A stretch of DNA of 64,000 nt from Myxococcales bacterium. GTDB taxonomy: Bacteria > Myxococcota_A > Polyangia > Polyangiales > Polyangiaceae. The stretch is taken from the NCBI GenBank assembly GCA_016712525.1, contig JADJQX010000007.1, positions 2,666,001-2,730,000 of the forward strand. The letters run 5' to 3'. The translations under genes and the position numbers were made by a program. The notes under the pieces are model-generated. The model did no database searches, had not been told where the DNA came from, and worked only from the letters and a program-made list of their open reading frames with translations. Positions 1-7,017 of this stretch are shown piece by piece (within the stretch, counting starts at the first letter, position 1; every line of letters begins with the position of its first letter).

Positions 1-1224
1 GCCCCGTTCGAACAGGCCCTCGAGCAGATCGTCCGCGTGCCGCCGCCGCCGCTGACGAGCGTCGTGAGAGGCATCGATCCGCGCCTCTCTGCGATCGTCG
101 AGCGCGCGATGGCCAAGGATCCCTCGCACAGGTTCCAAACCGCCGACGCCCTCCGCGAGGCGCTCTTGGTCTTCGTGCAGAAGGCCCCGTCGTCCGCGGC
201 GCTCCTGCCGATGTCGCACCTCGCGCAGTCGGTCACACCAGGCACGCCGGCCCTCGGGCCGAGCCCCTCGCCGTTCGGCCCCACCGTCGCGGCCGCGCCG
301 CCCACCCACCCGTCGCCCCCCGCGCTCCCTCCGTTCGGGCCACCTCACGCGGCCGCGAGCGTGGGGCCTGTCTACGGCGCACCGACCACGTCTCCGGCGC
401 CGGCCTACGGCCCTCCGCCCACGGCCGCGCCGCCCTACGGACCACCCCCTACGGCCCAGGCTCCCGCTCAAGGGCAGACCGGTTTTCCCGCGGCCCAAAC
501 GCCGCACGCGCCGGCGCGGAGCTCGGTCGGGCTCGTCGTCCTGGGCCTGGGCCTCGGACTGCTCGCCGTCGCGGGGATCGGCGTAGGGGTCGGCTACGCG
601 GTGTGGCACGGCGAGGAGCCGCCGCCCACGGCCGCCACAAATCCAAACAAAGACGCGGGGTTGGCAACGTCCGCCTCGAGCACGGAGCCCGACGACGAGC
701 CCGCTCTCGTGGCGAGCGCGTCCGGCAGCGCCAAGGCCCCTGCGGCGCCGTCGAGCAAGCGCAAAGACGCGGGAGCCCTCGACGCGAGCGTGTCTCCGAC
801 GCCATCCTCCTCGCCGTCCTCACCCGCTTCCTTCGACGCGAGCGTACCGACGTCACCCCGCGTAACACGCGTGATGACCCGTTCGGGTGCCGACATGACC
901 CCGTACGGCATGGCCGGAGGTGAGGCGCTCGCGGCGTTCGACGCGGCCGTCCCGTCGTTCCGCGCATGCGCCCCGCTCGCGTGCCTGCGCATCGACAAGG
1001 TCGTGCGCGACGAGCCCTGGCTCTCGCTCGACGCGCGCTACGAGGTCACGACCTCCGGATCGCTCCGCCACGTGGGCTTCTCTCCGGGGCTCCCACTCGG
1101 ACCGAGCTGCCCCGCCTACGAGGCCTGCATCGCGGCGCGCACCTCGTCCCTGAAGATGCCGAAGCCCTCGAAGAACGGCGTCTTTTCGGTGGGGCTCATG
1201 GTCGTCGAGCGCCCCGTGAAGTAG
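1..1224 (+). CDS. Serine/threonine protein kinase, C-terminal part (cut by window edge)
   Basis: The frame is open from the first base, so the catalytic lobe lies outside the window. The first ~50 residues are the end of a Hanks-type kinase domain (AMAKDPSHRFQTADALREAL, the usual last helices). A Pro/Ala/Gly/Tyr-rich linker (about residues 70-165) follows, then one membrane segment (VGLVVLGLGLGLLAVAGIGV, about 170-197) and an Ala/Ser/Asp-rich stretch. The last ~110 residues form a small Cys-containing domain that I do not recognise and that would lie outside the cytoplasmic membrane. This cytoplasmic kinase / Pro-rich / TM / periplasmic sensor layout is common in myxobacteria. The signal sensed is unknown. 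A GTG at 37 is internal and not a real start. Confidence 0.8.
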   Translation, partial: APFEQALEQIVRVPPPPLTSVVRGIDPRLSAIVERAMAKDPSHRFQTADALREALLVFVQKAPSSAALLPMSHLAQSVTPGTPALGPSPSPFGPTVAAAPPTHPSPPALPPFGPPHAAASVGPVYGAPTTSPAPAYGPPPTAAPPYGPPPTAQAPAQGQTGFPAAQTPHAPARSSVGLVVLGLGLGLLAVAGIGVGVGYAVWHGEEPPPTAATNPNKDAGLATSASSTEPDDEPALVASASGSAKAPAAPSSKRKDAGALDASVSPTPSSSPSSPASFDASVPTSPRVTRVMTRSGADMTPYGMAGGEALAAFDAAVPSFRACAPLACLRIDKVVRDEPWLSLDARYEVTTSGSLRHVGFSPGLPLGPSCPAYEACIAARTSSLKMPKPSKNGVFSVGLMVVERPVK

Positions 1225-1339
1225 CGCGTTTCCCGAGGTGGCACCGCCGCGGAGAGGCCCACAGGCCCGCCCCGGTGGAAAAAAGGACCGTTTTCTGGCA
1301 AAGGCTCTCGGCCCGCTTCATGGTGGGCCCGCCGTGACC

Positions 1340-2962
1340 ATGCCGTACCGCCCTGCCTCCGCCCTCGCCCTCCTCGCTGCTGCGCTCGTCGCCGGAGTCG
1401 GCGCCGCGGGCTGCAAGAAAGACGCATCCGGAGCCGACGGGGGAGCCGACGACGCCGAGGTGAGCGTGGCGGCGCTGAGCTCGGCCACCACGCCGAGCAA
1501 ACCGAACCCCGCATGCAAGGGCGCGTGCGTCGCCGCGCTCGACATGGAGACCAAGATCTTCGAGAAGCCGAGCACCGCCTCGACGAAGGTCGGCTACCTG
1601 CGCATGGGAGCCATCGTACCGCGCGTCGGAGATCCGACGGCCAACGGCGAGTGCCCCGCGCCCGGTGGGTGGGTGAAGGTCGAGCCCAAGGGATTCGTGT
1701 GCGTGGGCAAATCGGCCACGCTGGACCTCGAGGCCCCGCTCGTGCGCGCCGCGAGCGTGCGCCCCGACGTGTCGAAGCCCCTCCCCTACGCGTACGGCTT
1801 CGTGCGCGCCGTCGCGCCCCAGTACCTTCGGATCCCCACGAAGGACATGCAGCTCAAGAGCGAGATGAGCCTCAAAGAGCACCTCGCCACGTGGGAAAAG
1901 AAGGGCGACAAGATGAACGCCGTGGTGCTCGGCGCGAACGACGTCGAGGCCTTCGGGTACAAGCCCCAGAAGCTCTCCACCGAGATGAGCGCCGGCGAGC
2001 TGTTCGGCGGAAAGTCCGACGCCGACCCGCCCCCCTTCTGGCTCGACGGCACGAAGCGCCTCATCCCGAACGTCTCCGGCTTCACCGTCCCCGACGGCGC
2101 CATCTTCGCGAACCGCGTGATCCGCCACTCGGGCCTCGCCTTCGTCGGCTATTTCAAGACCGACAAGGAGCACCTGAACCGCCCGTTCGCGGTCACGGTC
2201 GACCTCCGCCTCATCCCGACGACCAAGGTCAAACCCGACACGGCCTCGCGCTTCCACGGCGTCGAGCTCGAGAAGTGGGGCTTCCCCATGGCCTTCCTCA
2301 AACACGACGAAGGCAACAAAAAGGCCCGCACCCCAGTCAAGCTCACCGGCCAGCTCCGGGGCAAAGACGAGTGGCAAGAGCGCGAGCTCGAGGGCGGAAC
2401 CTGGATGAAATCCAAGGACTTGCACGTGGCGCGTGCGCCCGGCGAGCTGCCCCCCGTCGCCGCCAAAGGCGAGAAGTGGATCGACGTCTCGATCGAGAAC
2501 CAGGTCCTCGTGCTGTGGGAGGGCAAAAAGCCCGTGTACGCCACGCTCGTCTCGACCGGACAAGACGGCGCCGGCGATCCGAAGACCACGAAGAGCACGA
2601 TTCAGGGCACGTTCCGCATCAAGAACAAACACGTCACGGCGACGATGGACTCGAACGGCAAGCCCGAGGGCGCCCCGGCGAGCGGCCCGCCCAAGGACAA
2701 GGACGGCAAGCAGCTCCGCCGCGGCTCGGGCACGTTCGAGCTCCGCGACGTGCCGTGGGTCCAGTACTTCGAGGGCGCCTACGCGCTCCACACGGCCTAC
2801 TGGCACGACGTGTTCGGCACGCCGCGCAGCCACGGGTGCGTGAACATCGCGCCGGTCGACGCGCGCCGCATCTTCATGTGGACCGACCCCCAGGTGCCCG
2901 AGGGCTGGCACGGCGTGATCTCGGCCGACAACAAAGGCACGACCGTCAACGTGCGCTACTGA
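1340..2962 (+). CDS. L,D-transpeptidase (YkuD-fold) lipoprotein
   Basis: Predicted 540 residues. The ATG at 1340 gives a lipoprotein signal ending in VGAAGC (Cys25); a GTG two codons earlier and a longer in-frame extension lack this logic. Residues ~60-130 resemble a small SH3b-like module. The C-terminal ~150 residues contain the YkuD signature, a conserved His (ALHT) followed by SHGCVNI with catalytic Cys about residue 500. L,D-transpeptidases form 3-3 peptidoglycan cross-links or attach proteins to peptidoglycan in the periplasm. The large middle region (130-380) is not recognised. No convincing Shine-Dalgarno precedes the start. The YkuD call is firm; the physiological role is inferred from the family. 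Confidence 0.85.
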   Translation: MPYRPASALALLAAALVAGVGAAGCKKDASGADGGADDAEVSVAALSSATTPSKPNPACKGACVAALDMETKIFEKPSTASTKVGYLRMGAIVPRVGDPTANGECPAPGGWVKVEPKGFVCVGKSATLDLEAPLVRAASVRPDVSKPLPYAYGFVRAVAPQYLRIPTKDMQLKSEMSLKEHLATWEKKGDKMNAVVLGANDVEAFGYKPQKLSTEMSAGELFGGKSDADPPPFWLDGTKRLIPNVSGFTVPDGAIFANRVIRHSGLAFVGYFKTDKEHLNRPFAVTVDLRLIPTTKVKPDTASRFHGVELEKWGFPMAFLKHDEGNKKARTPVKLTGQLRGKDEWQERELEGGTWMKSKDLHVARAPGELPPVAAKGEKWIDVSIENQVLVLWEGKKPVYATLVSTGQDGAGDPKTTKSTIQGTFRIKNKHVTATMDSNGKPEGAPASGPPKDKDGKQLRRGSGTFELRDVPWVQYFEGAYALHTAYWHDVFGTPRSHGCVNIAPVDARRIFMWTDPQVPEGWHGVISADNKGTTVNVRY

Positions 2963-3017
2963 GGCGGCTCCGGGTGCCGCGCGGACAGGTGGGCTTTCGC
3001 CTCTCGCGCGATCCTGC

Positions 3018-3023
3018 GATGCT
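3018..3023 (+). promoter_or_regulatory. Candidate -10 box for a leaderless transcript
   Basis: GATGCT ends exactly 6 nt before the ATG at 3030, and no Shine-Dalgarno lies in between. Several other genes in the window show a similar box at the same spacing, so transcription may begin at or next to the start codon. No clear -35 is visible. Confidence 0.35.
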
Positions 3024-3029
3024 CGCGGG

Positions 3030-4388
3030 ATGACCGACATCGTCGCGTGCGAGCGTGTGCATCCCCTCCCCGACGGCGAGCTCCGCCTACTCGGCGCCCA
3101 CGACTGCGTGACCGGCGCGATGACCCGCATCGAGCTCGGAAAATCGGCTGTCTTGGTCGACTGCGGCGTGCCTCAAGGCCGCGACGCGCACGATTTCGTC
3201 TTCCCCGAAGCGGCCCGCGACACCGCCGCGGTCGTCCTCACGCACGGCCACAACGATCACGTCGGCAGCCTGCCCGCGCTGCTCGAGGGCGGCTACCAAG
3301 GCCCCATCTTCGGCACCGCGGCCACGCTCGCCGTCACCCGGCTCTCGCTCGAGGACGCCCTCGAGATGCAGCGCGCGTCCACCGCCGAGATACGTGCATT
3401 CCTCACGCGCTTCGACGCGCTCTCGCGCCCCTTCCCGTACGACGTGCTCCGCGAGGCGCTCCCGGGCATCTCGCTCGCCTTCCGCGAGGCCGGCCACATC
3501 TTGGGCTCCGCGAGCGTCGAGGTGCGGAGCGCGCGCTCCTCGGCCCTCGTCTCGGGGGACCTCGGCCGCCCCGGCGCGCCCATCTTGCGCGATCCGAACA
3601 CCACGTGGGACATGAGCCGCCCCTTCGACGTCGTGGTCGTCGAGACCACGTACGGGAGCCGCGAGCACGCCCACGGACACGACGACGTGCTCGGCGATTT
3701 CGAGGCCATTTTGCTCGACGCCGTGGCGAAGAAGAGCCGCGTGCTCGTCCCGAGCTTCGCGATCGGCCGAACCCAGACGCTGCTTTACTACCTGAACGAG
3801 CTCGTCGAGTCGGGCCGGGTGCCCGCGTTCCCCGTGGCGCTCGACACCCCCATGGGCCTCGCCGTGACCGACACCTACAAGCGCTTCTCGCGCCTCTTCG
3901 ACAAGGAGAGCGTCGAGAAGATGGCCCATGGGGACGACGACGTCCTCGACTGGAAGACCCTCTTCCCGATCAAACACGGGCGAGACTCGCGGAAGCTCGC
4001 CGACCTCCCGGGCCCCCTGCTCGTCATCGCCGGGAGCGGCATGTGCACAGGCGGCCGCATCGTTCGCCACCTCGTCGACGGCCTCCCCGACCCGTCGACC
4101 ACCGTGCTCTTCGTCGGTCACCAAGCCGAGGGCACCCCAGGACGCCGCATCCAAGACGCGGCCAAGAGCGGGCGCGGGGTCCGCCTCGACGGCGAAGAGG
4201 TGAAGGTCCGCGCGCGCATCGCGACGCTGAAGGGCCTCTCCGCGCACGCCGACCGCAAAGAGCTGCTCGGCTGGCTATCGCACCTTCCCACACCTCGGAG
4301 GCTCGCGCTCCACCACGGCGATCGCGAGGCCCAAGAGGCCTTCGCCACCTACCTGGGCGAGCAGAAGTTCGGTCAACGACCGGGCTGA
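3030..4388 (+). CDS. Metallo-beta-lactamase-fold beta-CASP ribonuclease (CPSF73/RNase J-like)
   Basis: 452 residues. The N-terminal metallo-beta-lactamase core carries the HxHxDH zinc motif at residues 72-77 (HGHNDH), followed by the SGDLG metal-ligand segment. The beta-CASP insertion (VPSFAIGRTQTLLYYL) and the SGMCTGGRIVRHL segment are typical of RNA-processing enzymes of the CPSF73/Ysh1 type, and the C-terminal GLSAHADRKELL block is the characteristic final motif. The family cuts RNA as endo- or 5'-3' exonuclease in the cytoplasm; the substrate here is unknown. Its stop lies 4 bp from the stop of the convergent gene, with no terminator between them. Confidence 0.88.
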   Translation: MTDIVACERVHPLPDGELRLLGAHDCVTGAMTRIELGKSAVLVDCGVPQGRDAHDFVFPEAARDTAAVVLTHGHNDHVGSLPALLEGGYQGPIFGTAATLAVTRLSLEDALEMQRASTAEIRAFLTRFDALSRPFPYDVLREALPGISLAFREAGHILGSASVEVRSARSSALVSGDLGRPGAPILRDPNTTWDMSRPFDVVVVETTYGSREHAHGHDDVLGDFEAILLDAVAKKSRVLVPSFAIGRTQTLLYYLNELVESGRVPAFPVALDTPMGLAVTDTYKRFSRLFDKESVEKMAHGDDDVLDWKTLFPIKHGRDSRKLADLPGPLLVIAGSGMCTGGRIVRHLVDGLPDPSTTVLFVGHQAEGTPGRRIQDAAKSGRGVRLDGEEVKVRARIATLKGLSAHADRKELLGWLSHLPTPRRLALHHGDREAQEAFATYLGEQKFGQRPG

Positions 4389-4392
4389 GGCG

Positions 4393-5070
4393 TCACTCTT
4401 TGGCGGGGCGCACGAGCTTCGCCACGGTGAGCACGTTCCACGCGGCGAAAATCGAGAAGAGCACCACGAGCACGACGGCCCAGCGGGCGTTGTCGGGGCG
4501 CTCCCCCTCGGCGAGCAAAAACGCGCCTTCCGGCACCACTTGGCCCGTCGCCGAGGCGATCGAGCCCGCGAGACCGCGGTGCTTCGGACCGACGGCGGAG
4601 AACTTCACGAGGCGCCCGGAGAACTCCTGGGGAGGGACGAAACGGCCCGACTCGGCCCCCGGGGGCACGTGCATCTCGACCCACACGTTCGGGTGCCCGA
4701 CGACCGGCGCGAGGCGGTAGCTCCCCGAGTCGAAAGGGCGTTCGTAGCGAATGGCCCCGCCGCCGCCGAGCATGGCCTTGGCGTGCACGAGCTCGTTGCC
4801 CTCGACCCCGCGGAAATCGACGGCCCCGAGGTCGCCGAGCTCGCGGGGGATGGCGGAGGCGAAGGCATAGGCCACGTCTTTTCGGAGGGAGGCCACCATG
4901 GCGAGGGAGGCCAGGGCCGTCACGACGAGGAGGAGCACGGTCGCCCAGAGGCCCTGCTTCGGCGGATCCGGGAGGGCGAGCAGCTCCGGATCGAGCTCGT
5001 CCTCGGAGGGGCGAGACACGGGGCCTCCCGAGATCGGAGGGTGCGAGGGGGTGTGAGACGCGCTGTGCAC
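4393..5070 (-). CDS. Membrane protein of unknown function with two TM segments
   Basis: 225 residues from a GTG at 5070. The reading frame stays open further upstream, but that part overlaps the oppositely oriented zinc-ribbon gene, so I placed the start at the nearest codon that leaves it free. An acidic, Pro-rich N-terminal tail is followed by TM1 (about 38-60, ATVLLLVVTALASLAMV). A ~130-residue non-cytoplasmic domain comes next, then TM2 near the C terminus (WAVVLVVLFSIFAAWNVL) and a short basic tail. No enzymatic motif is seen and I do not recognise the family. It is divergent from the gene at 5204. Confidence 0.6.
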   Translation of the reverse strand: MHSASHTPSHPPISGGPVSRPSEDELDPELLALPDPPKQGLWATVLLLVVTALASLAMVASLRKDVAYAFASAIPRELGDLGAVDFRGVEGNELVHAKAMLGGGGAIRYERPFDSGSYRLAPVVGHPNVWVEMHVPPGAESGRFVPPQEFSGRLVKFSAVGPKHRGLAGSIASATGQVVPEGAFLLAEGERPDNARWAVVLVVLFSIFAAWNVLTVAKLVRPAKE

Positions 5071-5166
5071 GGTGGGCTCGGGACGCTTGGGCCTAACGAT
5101 GGGAGAGAAGGTACACCGTACCGACAACGCCTGCACGGGGAGGTTCCCGAGGTTCCCGGAAAGACT

Positions 5167-5196
5167 TTGCGAAGAGTCGAAGACCTTGCGTATGCT
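5167..5196 (+). promoter_or_regulatory. Candidate sigma70-type promoter of the zinc-ribbon gene
   Basis: TTGCGA (5167-5172), an 18-nt spacer and TATGCT (5191-5196). The predicted transcript would start at about the ATG at 5204, making it leaderless. That favours 5204 over the in-frame ATG at 5192, which would lie inside the -10. Confidence 0.4.
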
Positions 5197-5203
5197 GCCG
5201 GGG

Positions 5204-5734
5204 ATGGCCTCGAACAAGCTCGTCACCTGTCCGTCCTGCGGCTTCGACAAGAACCCCGAAGGGTCCCAGCGCTGCGGGTCCTGCGGCGCCAAGATCGAGT
5301 CGCTCGAGGGCTCGGCCCGCTCCAAGGAGGACGAGGCCGATCGCCGATACCAACAAGACGGGCTCTCGGTGCAGTGGACGCTGATCGCCCTGGCCGTGCA
5401 GGCGCTCCTCACGGGCGCCGTGGTCTTCGGCCTGCCCTGGCTCATCCGCGCCATCGACTTCGAGGGCGGCAACGGCATGATCGTGTGCATCCCGGTGTGG
5501 TTCGTCGGGGGGCTGCTGGTCGGCATGATCTCCCCGGGGCGCACCTTCATCGAGCCCATGATCGCCGCATTTTTGGTAGCGATTCCGTCCACTTACCTCC
5601 TTCATGCGAGCCAGACGGTGCGCACCCTCCCGGCCTTCCTCTATGTGATCCTGGGGGGAATCGGCGTGCTCTTCACGCTCATCGGCTCGTACCTCGGCGA
5701 GCGCTGGCAGCTCGTCACCCCCAAGAAGGCCTGA
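5204..5734 (+). CDS. Zinc-ribbon integral membrane protein
   Basis: 176 residues. The N terminus holds a zinc-ribbon with two CxxC knuckles (CPSC and CGSC, about residues 9-31), then a charged stretch rich in Glu, Lys and Arg. Four hydrophobic segments follow (LIALAVQALLTGAVVFG, IVCIPVWFVGGLLVGMI, MIAAFLVAIPSTYLL, YVILGGIGVLFTLIGSYLG). Zinc-ribbon membrane proteins of this kind are widespread and uncharacterised; the ribbon probably binds protein or nucleic acid on the cytoplasmic side. I do not assign a function. Confidence 0.75.
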   Translation: MASNKLVTCPSCGFDKNPEGSQRCGSCGAKIESLEGSARSKEDEADRRYQQDGLSVQWTLIALAVQALLTGAVVFGLPWLIRAIDFEGGNGMIVCIPVWFVGGLLVGMISPGRTFIEPMIAAFLVAIPSTYLLHASQTVRTLPAFLYVILGGIGVLFTLIGSYLGERWQLVTPKKA

Positions 5735-5760
5735 GCTCCTTCCGAGCCTTCTTCCGTCGG

Positions 5761-5787
5761 CGCCCGCTTCCTTCCGGGGAGCGGGCG
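5761..5787 (+). terminator. GC-rich hairpin after the zinc-ribbon gene
   Basis: CGCCCGCT (5761-5768) pairs with AGCGGGCG (5780-5787) across an 11-nt loop, 26 bp after the stop. There is no strong U-tract, so intrinsic termination is possible but unproven. Confidence 0.4.
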
Positions 5788-5818
5788 TCGCGCATTTCGT
5801 GAGGGCCCCGAGCGTCCA

Positions 5819-5847
5819 TTGACAGGGGGTGGGGTGGGTGGTAACTC
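5819..5847 (+). promoter_or_regulatory. Candidate rplS promoter with G-rich spacer
   Basis: A perfect -35 TTGACA (5819-5824) is followed by a 17-nt spacer made almost only of G and T runs (GGGGGTGGGGTGGGTGG), then TAACTC, which is a poor -10. It lies 80 bp upstream of rplS. The -35 is convincing; the -10 is not. Confidence 0.4.
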
Positions 5848-5928
5848 CGCGCGTCCCTAGCGTCCCCTCGCGAGGCGTAGAGGCCAAGCCTCCCGCCCGG
5901 ACCTTCGAGAGAAACGGAAGAATTTGCC

Positions 5929-6279
5929 ATGAACACCCCCATCATCGCGGACCTCGAGTCGTCGCAGCTTCGGGAGTCGGTCGATTTTCGCGTCGGCGAC
6001 ACCGTTCGCGTTCACTACAAAATCGTCGAAGGCGACAAGGACCGCATCCAGGTCTTCCAGGGCGTCGTCCTCAAGCGGCACCGCGCGGGCGCCCGCAGCA
6101 CCTTCACCGTCCGTAAGGTGAGCTTCGGTGTCGGCGTCGAGCGCGTCTTCCTCTCGCACTCGCCCCGCATCGACAAGATCGAGGTCGTCTCGCGTGGCGT
6201 GGTTCGCCGCGCGCGCCTCTTCTACCTCCGCGAGCTGCAGGGCAAGGCCGCCCGCGTCCGCGACCAGAAAGACGCCTGA
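5929..6279 (+). CDS. rplS: 50S ribosomal protein L19
   Basis: 116 residues, the usual size of L19. The family core is clear: a VDFRVGDTVRVHYKIVEGDK-type N-terminal strand region, RIQVFQGVVL, and a C-terminal RRARLFYLRELQGKAARVRD segment. L19 sits at the 30S-50S interface of the ribosome. In most bacteria it ends an rpsP-rimM-trmD-rplS operon. Here it stands alone between a zinc-ribbon protein and a peroxiredoxin, with its own candidate promoter upstream and a strong terminator directly downstream, so it appears to be a single-gene unit. The start is the ATG at 5929, with a weak purine-rich stretch upstream. Confidence 0.97.
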   Translation: MNTPIIADLESSQLRESVDFRVGDTVRVHYKIVEGDKDRIQVFQGVVLKRHRAGARSTFTVRKVSFGVGVERVFLSHSPRIDKIEVVSRGVVRRARLFYLRELQGKAARVRDQKDA

Positions 6280-6303
6280 GCCCGACACCTCGCGAAGGGA
6301 CGA

Positions 6304-6346
6304 AGGCGCGGCTGGCCCACGAGGCTGCCGCGCCTCGGCTTTTTTG
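6304..6346 (+). terminator. Rho-independent terminator of rplS
   Basis: AGGCGCGGC (6304-6312) pairs perfectly with GCCGCGCCT (6327-6335), followed by CGGC and a run of six T (6340-6345). It begins 24 bp after the rplS stop. Confidence 0.9.
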
Positions 6347-6414
6347 TTCGAAAAGGAACGGCCCGATCCCGCTCGGCTCGCAACGCCCGTCCGTTCGGTG
6401 GCATCGTCAGGGCT

Positions 6415-6951
6415 GTGAGCCTCCGCATCGGTCAACTCGCCCCGGAATTCGACGTCGTCGCTAGCAACGGCCAGAACGTTCGCCTCGCCGACTACCGCGG
6501 AAAGAAGAACGTCGTCCTGTTCTTCTACCCGGCCGACTTCACCTTGGTCTGCACGCGTGAGGCGTGTGGCTTCCGTGAGCTCTACCCCGAGCTCGTCTCC
6601 CGCGACACCGAGGTCATCGGCATCTCGACCGACTCGAACGAGTCCCACGAGAGGTTCGCCCGGGAAAACCGCATCCCCTTTCCGCTCGTGGCGGACGAGG
6701 ACCGTGCCCTCGCCGACGCGTACGACGCGAGGAGCGTGCTGCTCTCCCTCTTCGGGCGCGTCCGAAGGCTGACCTACGTCATCTCCAAACACGGCGAAAT
6801 CGCTGGCATTTTCGAGGGCGAGCTGAACGCCTCGGCCCACGTCGACGGGGTGCGCGCGGTCGTCGCCAGGCTCGAGCCCGAGGCGCGCGAGGCGGCCCCC
6901 GAGGCTGACGCGGCCGCGGTCACCTCGGCCGGGGCCCACCCGAACGGGTGA
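6415..6951 (+). CDS. Peroxiredoxin, BCP/PrxQ type
   Basis: 178 residues from a GTG start. The thioredoxin-fold AhpC/TSA domain fills residues 1-150. The active-site segment FFYPADFTLVCTREAC has the peroxidatic Cys46 and a second Cys51 four residues on, the C-X4-C arrangement of atypical 2-Cys BCP/PrxQ enzymes. These reduce hydrogen peroxide and organic hydroperoxides in the cytoplasm with thioredoxin as electron donor. The Ala/Glu-rich C-terminal tail is not part of the family core. No Shine-Dalgarno is visible; CATCGT lies 7 nt before the GTG. It follows the rplS terminator and is probably transcribed alone. Confidence 0.88.
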   Translation: MSLRIGQLAPEFDVVASNGQNVRLADYRGKKNVVLFFYPADFTLVCTREACGFRELYPELVSRDTEVIGISTDSNESHERFARENRIPFPLVADEDRALADAYDARSVLLSLFGRVRRLTYVISKHGEIAGIFEGELNASAHVDGVRAVVARLEPEAREAAPEADAAAVTSAGAHPNG

Positions 6952-7017
6952 CGTGCATCACGGCATAGATCCTCGTACCATCGAAGATGGCGCTCTCTCG
7001 CGCCACCCGGAGGATCG